Shown here: one piece after another, positions 1 to 7,673 of the stretch
Layout of the letters: each line of letters opens with the position of its first letter
How positions within the stretch are numbered: the first letter of the stretch is position 1
Source: Symplocastrum torsivum CPER-KK1
Lineage (GTDB): Bacteria; Cyanobacteriota; Cyanobacteriia; Cyanobacteriales; Coleofasciculaceae
Length of the DNA: 64,000 nucleotides
Assembly: GCA_019358875.1 (NCBI GenBank)
Contig: JAHHIF010000029.1
Span: 1 to 64,000, forward strand
Direction: 5' to 3'
The notes under the pieces: model-generated
What the model was told of the DNA's origin: nothing
What the model saw: the letters and a program-made list of their open reading frames with translations, nothing else
Databases searched by the model: none
Program-made: the position numbers and the translations under genes

Positions 1-97
1 GTTAGGATTCGGCATTAATTTCAAGGCTCAAAGTACTTCTTCCTTCTTGACGGGAGCATCTTTCAGTGTATCCCTTTTTGCTTCCTTTTTTAACTGG

Positions 98-388
98 TCA
101 CTTATTTCCGCCTCGCTGCACTAGTTGCTCTGTCCGCTGTTTCTTCGGGAGTGACACAAGTTGAAGCACTGATGTATTGACTTTTTTCCCTTGCATCAAA
201 GGGTTTTGTTCCTGAAAGGGGAGCCAGACACTCCATTGCTTGATCTGGCTACTGTGGTTGGTTACCAATAGGGTTGTTCCTATTAGCAGCGCAGACACTC
301 CAGCACTAGAAGCAACTGCAAGTAGTTTTCTCCGTCGTTCACGTTTTAAGGGATTATACCGGGAGAAAATCAGACGTGGCTTATTCAT
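98..388 (-). CDS. Small membrane-anchored hypothetical protein
   Basis: The 96-aa product has a basic N-terminus (several Arg/Lys at residues 12-21), one hydrophobic segment at about residues 22-43, and a polar basic tail, so it looks like a single-pass inner membrane protein with N-in topology. I do not recognise the family. After the stop, the overlapping frame continues downstream without a stop to position 28 and would encode a Lys/Glu-rich tail (ISDQLKKEAKRDTLKDAP). The gene may therefore have a frameshift near its 3' end, or the resemblance may come from A/G-rich DNA. The function is unknown. Confidence 0.5.
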   Translation of the reverse strand: MNKPRLIFSRYNPLKRERRRKLLAVASSAGVSALLIGTTLLVTNHSSQIKQWSVWLPFQEQNPLMQGKKVNTSVLQLVSLPKKQRTEQLVQRGGNK

Positions 389-808
389 AGAACCTCTTAG
401 TGATGCACTGCCGTTTCAGCTCTAAATGAATGGTTGCTTTCAGATTATGCAAGTTATATTTTAGGCAGTACTAAGTAATGCGAGAATCCACCGTTGCAGG
501 TAGAACTGGCATACTATTATCTATTAAGCAACCCCAAAAATTGCATCAATCGTAGGGCAGATTGACCTGAAATTGATGAAGTTGATGGGGGTTTATTTCT
601 ACTCAATCGCCTAGAAATATATCTCCATTGTTTATTATCCAACGTTGTCTCACTTGTGATCCCCCAATCTTCTATATAGGCTCCTGTAAGGCAAGGGAGC
701 AGCCCCGGAGATTTTGACCGGAGAAGTTGTGGTCGTTGTTCAGTAGCACGTTCTCTGTGGCAGAGTTTGATATAGGGATACCACAAAAACTTTGTTTAGA
801 GGAAACAG
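389..808. other. Gene-free stretch
   Basis: No convincing gene is present. A minus-strand 89-aa frame at 517-786 has no recognisable motif and a biased composition. The stretch probably holds the promoter for the small gene at 809 and, on the other strand, for the gene ending at 98. No promoter can be pinned down by eye. Confidence 0.4.
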
Positions 809-1000
809 ATGGATCGTTCAAAACTAGTTGCAATTATTACTGGGGCGATTTCAATCCTTTTAGCGATCGCTTATCTCCTCCTTGTCCAATTCTTGGACTT
901 CCGAGGAGAGATGATACCCGCGCCTGTGAGTCAGCTACCCCAAGGAGTAGAAGTAGTGGAGGGCTACTTGATGCAGGATTTCCCCTTCTCCCGTGAGTAG
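809..1000 (+). CDS. Conserved small cyanobacterial membrane protein
   Basis: The 63-aa protein has one transmembrane helix at about residues 7-28 followed by a short conserved-looking segment (LDFRGEMIPAPVSQLP). The start is supported by a GAGGAAA ribosome binding site a few bases upstream of ATG. It resembles short hypothetical proteins I associate with cyanobacteria, though no function is known to me. The next gene, a PanE-like reductase, starts 54 nt downstream on the same strand, so the two may be co-transcribed. Confidence 0.6.
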   Translation: MDRSKLVAIITGAISILLAIAYLLLVQFLDFRGEMIPAPVSQLPQGVEVVEGYLMQDFPFSRE

Positions 1001-1054
1001 AGAGGAATCAGGAGTGAGGGTGTCCAGGGACAAGCAAGACAGGAGGAATTTGAG

Positions 1055-2011
1055 ATGAACTCAACATCTAATCGCACTTACGCCATCCTTGGCACAGGTG
1101 CCTTGGGTGGGTACTATGGTGCATGTCTACAACGAGCAGGCTTAGATGTTCATTTCTTGTTGCGTAGCGACTATGAACATGTTAAGGAACATGGTCTGAT
1201 TGTTGAATCTCCAGACGACAATTTTACTCTCCCTCACGTCAATGCTTATCAGGATGTTGCGAAAATGCCAGCTTGTGACGTTGTGGTTGTTGCCCTGAAG
1301 ACAACGCAAAACCACCTGCTACCTGAGATGTTACCCAGTGTGGTTAAGGATGAGGGTGTTGTCTTGGTGTTGCAAAACGGTCTAAATATCGAAGAGGACG
1401 TTGCCCAAATTGTTGGAACACAACGGGTAATTGGGGGCTTGTGTTTCTTGTGTTCTAATAAAGTGGAACAGGGGCATATCCGCCACCTCGACTACAAGGA
1501 AATTAAGCTTGGCGAATATACTCCTAACTATCAACTGGGTGGCATTACTGAACGAATGCGTCAAATTGCTGGTGACTTTGAACGTTCTAGTATCCCTATC
1601 CAATTAGCAGAAGACTTGTTGCTTGCTCGTTGGCAGAAACTGGTCTGGAACATCCCTTACAATGGGCTTTCTGTAGTTATGAATGCCACAACGGATGAAT
1701 TGATGACGGATGAAGATGCTCGGTCATTAGTCGAGCAGTTGATGAGTGAAGTCGTTGCTGGTGCAGCAGCGGCTGGTCGTATGATTAGCGATCTCTTTAT
1801 CCAACAAATGCTCGACCATACAGAAAAGATGACACCATACCGCACCAGCATGAAGGTTGACTACGATGAAAAGCGTCCCCTGGAAGTAGAGGCAATTGTC
1901 GGTAACCCATTGCGTTCTGCTATCGCTGCTGGTGCTAATGTGCCATTGATTTCGATGCTTTACCGCCAGTTGAAGTTTCTTGATGTCAAGAATCGCCGTT
2001 CAAAGGGATGA
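1055..2011 (+). CDS. Putative 2-dehydropantoate 2-reductase (ketopantoate reductase family)
   Basis: The 318-aa product belongs to the PanE/ApbA family, NADPH-dependent enzymes that reduce 2-dehydropantoate to pantoate in coenzyme A biosynthesis. The N-terminal Rossmann fingerprint is visible (ILGTGALGGYYGACL, about residues 11-25). The VALKTTQ motif at about residue 80 and the LQNGLN motif at about 107 are typical, as is the KLVWNIPYNGLS segment of the C-terminal helical domain. A strong AGGAGG site precedes the ATG. Many cyanobacterial members are annotated only as putative, because several paralogues exist and substrate use is untested; that caution applies here. Confidence 0.85.
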   Translation: MNSTSNRTYAILGTGALGGYYGACLQRAGLDVHFLLRSDYEHVKEHGLIVESPDDNFTLPHVNAYQDVAKMPACDVVVVALKTTQNHLLPEMLPSVVKDEGVVLVLQNGLNIEEDVAQIVGTQRVIGGLCFLCSNKVEQGHIRHLDYKEIKLGEYTPNYQLGGITERMRQIAGDFERSSIPIQLAEDLLLARWQKLVWNIPYNGLSVVMNATTDELMTDEDARSLVEQLMSEVVAGAAAAGRMISDLFIQQMLDHTEKMTPYRTSMKVDYDEKRPLEVEAIVGNPLRSAIAAGANVPLISMLYRQLKFLDVKNRRSKG

Positions 2012-2014
2012 CTG

Positions 2015-4648
2015 TCAATGGATAACAGGTGTGGATACTCCCAAAGGCCCGCGAGTTACGCCAAGCTGATTTTGCAGCTTCAGCTTTTTCCAGAGTTGAG
2101 AACCTGTAATCTCTCCCTGTAGCAGTTGGTTGTAGCGATGAATCGTCTGCTTTACCTGATCAGGTGTTTCGTTGACAAATTCAATTCGGAAGTAGCGCAC
2201 ACCCAGTTCTATCAAACGTTGCACATATTCTGCTCCGGTTTGGGCGGTGCCGTTAAATATGGTGTTTCGACAGCCAGCATCCGCTTGGAGGATGTGTTCT
2301 GTGCCAACGCGAACACCCTTCGGGCGCACTTCGTTAACACGTAACTTCACCTCATGCTTCTCACAAGGTCGTCCACAGTTGGTGTAGTCCGTCCCCGTTG
2401 ATAGAAAGGCACAGAATACACAATGCTCCATGTGAAACATCGGCATATGCTGATGAATTGTTACCTCAAACCAATGAGATGGGCAACTAGTAAGCAACTC
2501 TTCCAATTGGTTGATGTTCAAGTCGTAAGATGGTGTAAGTCGTTCCAGCCCAAATTGCTGCTTAAAGTAGTCTGCTGTCAAAGGATTGGCAACATTGAGG
2601 GCGAAATCCCCAATGCAACGCTCTGCTGCAAAGAACTGTAGGTGGTCAAAGTTACGCACCAGATACCCATCCGCTTCACAGGAGCGTACTTGCTGCAAGA
2701 TATACTTCTCCCCTGGTTTGGTAATCCGAGGCGGTGCAACCCAGATAGATTGGTTTGGGATTTGATTCTGGCGCACCAACTGCACGGCTTCTCGGTAAGC
2801 ACGGGGGTCTTCAAATTCACAATAGAGTGTCTCAATTCCTGCTTGGAGTGCCGCTTGCAGTTGCTTCAAGTTTCGCACCAGCACGATGAGGGATGGGGAG
2901 ATGGAGAGATCGGGAGATGAGGAGATGGGGAGTAAATCTTGAAGGGAAGCGTTTGAGTTGAGCTGCCAGTGTTTGGGTAGCGATCGCAATTCCTCCAACT
3001 GTGTCACAATCTCGCGCCGCAGATGGTTCAACTCGCTTACGGGTAGCATAACGGCATCAATGAGGTGATTAGTCAATGCTTTTAAACAGAAAGGCGTATT
3101 ACCCAGACGACCTAACTGTTCTTGTAAACGCTCTATTGTTAGGGGTTTGGTATGCGCTTCGACTAGGGGCATTGAGGACTCGACCTGAACGACATGACCG
3201 AGTTCGTCACGGGCAATTACTGCTAATGGTTGACCGTTTTCTCCATGAATTTCCAGGTCAATCGGACGCTGAAATTGCGGATTATCTCCAGCAAAACTCT
3301 GGCGCAATTGCTTATCTAGTTCTGGGTCACTAGTTTTCCAGACCTTATCGCCTATATGCACCCGTCGCCAATCTAAGTCACGTCGCCCAAATCTCAGTAT
3401 GGTTTCTTGACCTCGCTGTTCCACAGCATAGATTCGACCGCCTTCTTCCTTTGCTTCTGGATGACCACTGTCAAAGACAACACCATCTCCCGGTTTGACT
3501 GGCGCTTGCAACCGCACTGTTACTTGTTCATTGCGGATACGGGTCACTTCGCCCAGGTAAACCCCGCGCTTTTTGCCAAAGCGGGCATGAACCAGTTCCT
3601 GATTATTAATTCCTTGAAACCAACCTGTATGGACTCCACGCGAGAATGCCATCTCTAGGTTGTAGCGTTCTTGGTTCTTTACCTGGTATTGGTTGGGTTC
3701 ATTAGTCTCTGATACGGAGAGGGGAGCTTGAGTTCCCCCTTCCCTTGCAGGGAAGGGGGTTAGGGGGTTAGGTCTCTCTAACTCCGCCATCACCCGATCC
3801 AGCGCTTCTCGATAAACACGAGTCACATTGGCAACGTATTCTGGTGTTTTCAAGCGACCTTCAATTTTCAGACAGCTTACCCCTGTTCTCACCAACTCTG
3901 GCAGAACCTCCAGCCCTGCTAAGTCTTGGGGACTGAGCAGATATTTGCGATCGCCCAAATCCACCACTTTCCCATCAGCAATTAGCTCATAAGGCATTCG
4001 GCAAGCTTGAGCGCACTCTCCCCGATTAGCAGAACGTCCCCCTAATGCTTCACTAGTCAAGCATTGACCAGAATAGGCAACACACAAAGCACCATGCACA
4101 AAAACTTCTAACGGCAGTGAGGCATCCCGTTGTGCAAGCTGCTTCTGGATTTTGTTGATTTCCTTGAGAGAACATTCACGCGCCAAGACAACCAACTGGC
4201 AGCCAAGTGATTTAGCAAATTCCACCCCAGTCGCACTGGTAATGGTCATCTGGGTAGAGGCATGAATAGGAAAATCGGGCGAGAGATGACGAATTAGACG
4301 GCAAATCCCGACATCCTGAACGATTACCGCATCCACACCCGCCGCAATAATTGTACGGAGATACTGCTGTGCCTCTACCAATTCCTTGGGAAAGACCAGG
4401 GTATTGAGGGTGACGTAGCCTTTCACGCCCCGACGATGCAGGAATGCCATCAAGCGGGGTAACTCTGCCTCTGTGAAGTTTTGCGCCCGCATTCGCGCAT
4501 TAAACCGCTCCAACCCGAAATAGATGGCATCTGCCCCATTTTCCACAGCGGCTTTGGCACAGTCCCAATTCCCTGCTGGGGCAAGCAGTTCTGGTCGTTG
4601 AAAAGTCGGTTGGGTAGCTTCGGGGAGTTGTGTGCGATCGGCGTTCAT
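2015..4648 (-). CDS. U32 family peptidase / RlhA-like 23S rRNA hydroxylation protein
   Basis: The 877-aa protein starts with the U32 signature region (LLAPAGNWDCAKAAVENGAD, about residues 21-40). It carries the conserved cysteine-rich block (GQCLTSEALGGRSANRGECA then CRMPYEL, about 193-220) found in U32 proteins that act on RNA, such as E. coli RlhA, which is needed for hydroxylation of 23S rRNA C2501. A DUF3656-like region follows, then a C-terminal domain with Cys clusters (HCVFCAFLSTG, CGRPCEKHEV) that may bind an iron-sulfur cluster. The protein is longer than RlhA, partly from low-complexity inserts encoded by repeat DNA at 3735-3785 and 2895-2934. The specific function is inferred from the family only. 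Confidence 0.85.
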   Translation of the reverse strand: MNADRTQLPEATQPTFQRPELLAPAGNWDCAKAAVENGADAIYFGLERFNARMRAQNFTEAELPRLMAFLHRRGVKGYVTLNTLVFPKELVEAQQYLRTIIAAGVDAVIVQDVGICRLIRHLSPDFPIHASTQMTITSATGVEFAKSLGCQLVVLARECSLKEINKIQKQLAQRDASLPLEVFVHGALCVAYSGQCLTSEALGGRSANRGECAQACRMPYELIADGKVVDLGDRKYLLSPQDLAGLEVLPELVRTGVSCLKIEGRLKTPEYVANVTRVYREALDRVMAELERPNPLTPFPAREGGTQAPLSVSETNEPNQYQVKNQERYNLEMAFSRGVHTGWFQGINNQELVHARFGKKRGVYLGEVTRIRNEQVTVRLQAPVKPGDGVVFDSGHPEAKEEGGRIYAVEQRGQETILRFGRRDLDWRRVHIGDKVWKTSDPELDKQLRQSFAGDNPQFQRPIDLEIHGENGQPLAVIARDELGHVVQVESSMPLVEAHTKPLTIERLQEQLGRLGNTPFCLKALTNHLIDAVMLPVSELNHLRREIVTQLEELRSLPKHWQLNSNASLQDLLPISSSPDLSISPSLIVLVRNLKQLQAALQAGIETLYCEFEDPRAYREAVQLVRQNQIPNQSIWVAPPRITKPGEKYILQQVRSCEADGYLVRNFDHLQFFAAERCIGDFALNVANPLTADYFKQQFGLERLTPSYDLNINQLEELLTSCPSHWFEVTIHQHMPMFHMEHCVFCAFLSTGTDYTNCGRPCEKHEVKLRVNEVRPKGVRVGTEHILQADAGCRNTIFNGTAQTGAEYVQRLIELGVRYFRIEFVNETPDQVKQTIHRYNQLLQGEITGSQLWKKLKLQNQLGVTRGPLGVSTPVIH
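2895..2934. repeat. Five imperfect octamers inside the U32 gene
   Basis: Five consecutive copies of an 8-bp unit close to GGGGAGAT occupy this stretch (GGGGAGAT, GGAGAGAT, CGGGAGAT, GAGGAGAT, GGGGAGTA). On the coding strand they give a Ser/Pro-rich segment (LPISSSPDLSISPSL) that looks like a linker. The same GGGAGATGAGG-type sequence recurs at the 3' end of mutY near 29550-29575. Confidence 0.7.
3735..3785. repeat. Palindromic repeat inserted in frame in the U32 gene
   Basis: A perfect 10-bp inverted repeat (CCCCCTTCCC at 3735-3744, GGGAAGGGGG at 3750-3759, 5-nt loop) is followed by TTAGGGGG-type heptamers. In the gene it encodes NPLTPFPAREGG, a peptide of the type produced when this common cyanobacterial intergenic repeat enters an open frame. 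It lies between the U32 core (VYREALDRVMAE) and the next conserved block (YNLEMAFSRG), which suggests a tolerated loop insertion. Confidence 0.7.
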
Positions 4649-4831
4649 TAGCTTCGTAGCGGGTTAGATGGCACTAACCAATGGTTAGGGGTTCATTTGC
4701 CATGATATCGCTGCTAGTTTTGGAGAGAGCGATCGCAAACCTCGACTAATCACTGAGCGTTCATCATCAGCATTCCTGATGAGAATTGATACACTGAGGA
4801 TGCCTCACGGACTCCCACTCTGCAAAACCCC

Positions 4832-5116
4832 ATGAGTACCCTCACCGTTAACCTAAAGATACCAAGAGATTTACTTGGCGCACTTGACGTTCCAGAGGCA
4901 CAACTAGAAGCACAAATTTTGGAGCTGGTTGCGCTAGAGTTATTTCGACAAGAACGTATCTCGACAGGCAAAGGCGCTGAGTTGCTGAAAATTTCCAAAT
5001 GGGAATTTATTCAGTTGCTTGCACAACAGGACATTCCCTACTTCACAGAATCAGCAGACGAATTGGCAGCAGAAGTCGCAACAGCTCAGAGCCTCTTGAA
5101 TCGTAATCCTTCATGA
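4832..5116 (+). CDS. UPF0175 family antitoxin
   Basis: The 94-aa protein matches the UPF0175 pattern: an N-terminal strand (LTVNLKIPRDLL), a helix with an ALELFRQ-type motif at about residues 30-40, then a helix-turn-helix-like segment (ISTGKGAELLKISKWEFIQLL, about 43-63). Members usually sit directly upstream of a DUF3368 PIN-like protein and are thought to be the antitoxin. Here the stop overlaps the next start in ATGA at 5113-5116, so the two genes are translationally coupled. The order and overlap fit a type II toxin-antitoxin operon. Confidence 0.85.
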   Translation: MSTLTVNLKIPRDLLGALDVPEAQLEAQILELVALELFRQERISTGKGAELLKISKWEFIQLLAQQDIPYFTESADELAAEVATAQSLLNRNPS

Positions 5117-5610
5117 TAATTGTTGCCAATGCTGGACCTCTTATTGCTTTAGCTCGGATTAATCATTTTGAATTGCTGCGCTTGCTGTACAGGGAATTGA
5201 TTATACCAACTGCGGTTCAAGATGAAGTGGTTGACTCTGGGCAAACCCGTCCAGGAGCAATTGAGGTGGAGGCGGCTAAGTGGATACGAGTTGCCACTGT
5301 TGAGAATCAAACCGCTGTTGAACTTTTGAGGGAACGATTAGACAGGGGTGAGAGTGAAGCAATTATTCTAGCCATTGAGTTAGAAGCCGAGTTGTTATTA
5401 ATCGATGAAGCAAGGGGGAGACGAGTCGCGCAAGCTCAGGGACTCAATTACATTGGTACTGTAGGTGTATTAATTCAAGCAAGGCAAAATGGACTGATTA
5501 CGGCTATAACCCCGTTACTGGATGAGTTGATTGCTTCAGGGTTTCGCATGGATGAGGCACTATATCGAACCGCTCAGGAATTGGTGAATGAAGCTGAAAA
5601 CTCCGAGTGA
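5113..5610 (+). CDS. DUF3368 PIN-like toxin
   Basis: The 165-aa protein starts with the PIN-like signature (VANAGPLIALARI), in which the usual first acidic residue (DSGPLI or DTSPLI) is Asn5, and later carries ESEAIILAIE and LLLIDEARGRRVA. DUF3368 proteins are PIN-fold candidate ribonucleases paired with UPF0175 antitoxins. Further acidic residues typical of the fold are present: Glu at about 96 and Asp-Glu at about 114-115. The GTVGVLIQARQNGLI segment is characteristic of the family. Toxin activity is inferred, not shown. The changed N-terminal acidic position could weaken activity, although variants occur in the family. Confidence 0.85.
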   Translation: MIIVANAGPLIALARINHFELLRLLYRELIIPTAVQDEVVDSGQTRPGAIEVEAAKWIRVATVENQTAVELLRERLDRGESEAIILAIELEAELLLIDEARGRRVAQAQGLNYIGTVGVLIQARQNGLITAITPLLDELIASGFRMDEALYRTAQELVNEAENSE

Positions 5611-5737
5611 TGCTCTGTTTGATGTGAAGGCGATCGCTTTCCTCAGTTGCAGTATAGTTTTCCTTAAAGGCAACGGAAGAATATCCATTGCAAATTAAAG
5701 ATTAAATACAAGCGAGTTCAAGTTTTGAATTTTGAAT

Positions 5738-7291
5738 TCAAGAACGGTCATTGGATGAGTTGGGTTCCTCTTCCTCTGTAGATCGAGCTTCTAAAGGTCT
5801 GACAACCCGTGCGATCGCTTCGGCAATGAACGCCTTAACAAACTCATCTTTGCGATTCAACTGAAACTGCCGTTGCACCACCTCAGTCATGCCACCATCG
5901 CCCCAGTCTTGATCGTGACGGAAATATTCAATAAAGCTCTTACCCGCAATGCGTGTTAGATAAGCCGCACTAACTCCCTGAATCGCTTTGCCAACAAGAT
6001 AGGTGGCAACATTTAGCTGAAGCGCTCTCGAAACTAATTCAATCGCTCCTCTAACAATTCCCAAACTTGCAAGCGTTTTGCCCAAAGAAAGCGCTAGCTC
6101 CCGTCCTCGCTCCATATTCAGTTCACAGCCGTAGATTCTGCCAATTTCAATGACCATTTGGGCATTAACAGCAGCCGTTGCCAACAAATCCACCACAGGT
6201 AAAGGAGTCACGGCGATGACACCTGCACCAATCCACTGAAAGCGTTCCACCACCTTCTCCGCCTGCCGTCTGCGCTGGTTATCGATCAAGCGTCGAGCTT
6301 CTTCTCCTAAGCGCTGGGACTGTAGGAGGATGTTGTCAGCTACCAAGTCTTCCCCTTCGGCTCTCAAAACGGCAGCAAGGCGTTTGATGAGTGGCATGAT
6401 GTCTGGATCGGGTTGGAGAGTTTCGCCTGTCTCTAGCTGTGCCAATTGGGGATTGGCTGCGATCGCAACTACGTCCATTGTCGCAATAAATCCTCGCACT
6501 CGCTGCCGTAATCGTGCCAAAATCGTTTCCTTGTCAGCTTCCGAATAGAGGTCAGTTTTATTAAGGACAAGCAGACTACGCTTCCCAATCTCTGCTAAGC
6601 GACGTAATGGTTCATATTCCGACTGCCGTAAATCGTTATCGACAACAAACAACAACAAATCAGCTTCCGTTGCTAACTGCCGCGCCATTTGCTCCCGTTC
6701 TGTCCCAGCTACCCCTGCCTCTAAAATCCCAGGTGTATCGGTAATTAGAATCTGACGGTTTAATCCCTTTAACTTCAGGCTATACGTCTCACCTACCTCT
6801 GTTGTCCCCATCGGCGCACCAACTTGCCCCACCATCCGCCCAATGAGCGCGTTTACAAGCGATGTTTTCCCGGCTGAACCTGTACCAAAAACAACAACTA
6901 GTAATTCTCCACGGGCTAAAATGGCTTCAATCTCTCGTGAACGACTGAGTAATTCTTGTCGTGCCACTTCATCCTGAATCTGCGTTACTTGTTGCCGTAT
7001 TGCTTTGAGCGTTTCCTCGGCTGCCTCTGTTTTCTCAACGGGTACTTTTGGGGTTAAGCGACGTCTGCGGGATTCTTTGCGCGATCGCTGAAATAGCCCT
7101 ACATAATAAATAAAGGCAACGATTAACATTCCAATTAGGCAAATCAGCAGCAACAGCAGCAAATTCGCTAGTAAGGGAGCTGTAAATGAGATTTGAATAT
7201 ACAGCCGATATAAAGAATTAATCAGCCAAAGCATTAACCCCAGGATTAGGCTAAGACCAAGAATCAGCGTTAATAGGCGTGAGAGGGGCAT
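5738..7291 (-). CDS. Membrane-anchored Era-like GTPase with DUF697 domain
   Basis: The 517-aa protein starts with two hydrophobic helices (about residues 5-28 and 37-66) and a basic patch, then an Era/TrmE-type GTPase domain. G1 is GTGSAGKTSLVNAL (about 136-149), G3 is DTPG, and G4 is NKTD. The C-terminal part has a hydrophobic DUF697-type region (ITPLP-like VTPLPVVDLLATAAVNAQM) and ends in a charged acidic tail. Proteins with this layout are common in cyanobacteria and sit on the inner or thylakoid membrane. Their cellular role is not established. No partner gene is adjacent; the toxin-antitoxin pair is convergent with it. Confidence 0.8.
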   Translation of the reverse strand: MPLSRLLTLILGLSLILGLMLWLINSLYRLYIQISFTAPLLANLLLLLLICLIGMLIVAFIYYVGLFQRSRKESRRRRLTPKVPVEKTEAAEETLKAIRQQVTQIQDEVARQELLSRSREIEAILARGELLVVVFGTGSAGKTSLVNALIGRMVGQVGAPMGTTEVGETYSLKLKGLNRQILITDTPGILEAGVAGTEREQMARQLATEADLLLFVVDNDLRQSEYEPLRRLAEIGKRSLLVLNKTDLYSEADKETILARLRQRVRGFIATMDVVAIAANPQLAQLETGETLQPDPDIMPLIKRLAAVLRAEGEDLVADNILLQSQRLGEEARRLIDNQRRRQAEKVVERFQWIGAGVIAVTPLPVVDLLATAAVNAQMVIEIGRIYGCELNMERGRELALSLGKTLASLGIVRGAIELVSRALQLNVATYLVGKAIQGVSAAYLTRIAGKSFIEYFRHDQDWGDGGMTEVVQRQFQLNRKDEFVKAFIAEAIARVVRPLEARSTEEEEPNSSNDRS

Positions 7292-7673
7292 GTAATGAAT
7301 TGGGCTTTTTGTTCACATTTTAAAACGGCAAAGTCTGAGTAGCTGTTTTTATCACAGAGCCATCAGCACTCAGCAGGTTTGATGCCGCTACGCAATCCTC
7401 GGAAATCGAGCCTTTGGTAGGAGTGTAAATCTCCTTCAAGTTTTAACTGAAAGTTATTTACTTTGATGACTGCTGTAGTAAATACACCGATTACATTAAT
7501 CTGAGCTTGAAGTTAATATAATTCAGATGAGTAGGGAAAGATACTGTAGAACCTTGCTTCTAGCATCTGTCTCAGGGATGAAGGATAATCATAATGATTG
7601 CTGCTTTGGAAAGTCACCCCTGGACAACTAAGAGTAAATATTTTGCTACTGCTTGAAGGAGCTTTTATCTAGA
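7292..7673. promoter_or_regulatory. Intergenic region with a possible promoter for the sensor kinase
   Basis: This is a divergent gap between the GTPase and the sensor kinase. A perfect TATAAT occurs at 7517-7522, but no good -35 element is found at 17 bp, so the promoter is only a suggestion. AAGGAG at 7656-7661 lies 12 nt upstream of GTG at 7674 and supports that codon as the kinase start. Confidence 0.35.

Noticed and set aside
517..786. 89-aa minus-strand frame
   Set aside because: No motif, unusual composition, and no ribosome binding site; its upstream end overlaps the neighbourhood of the real small gene at 809.
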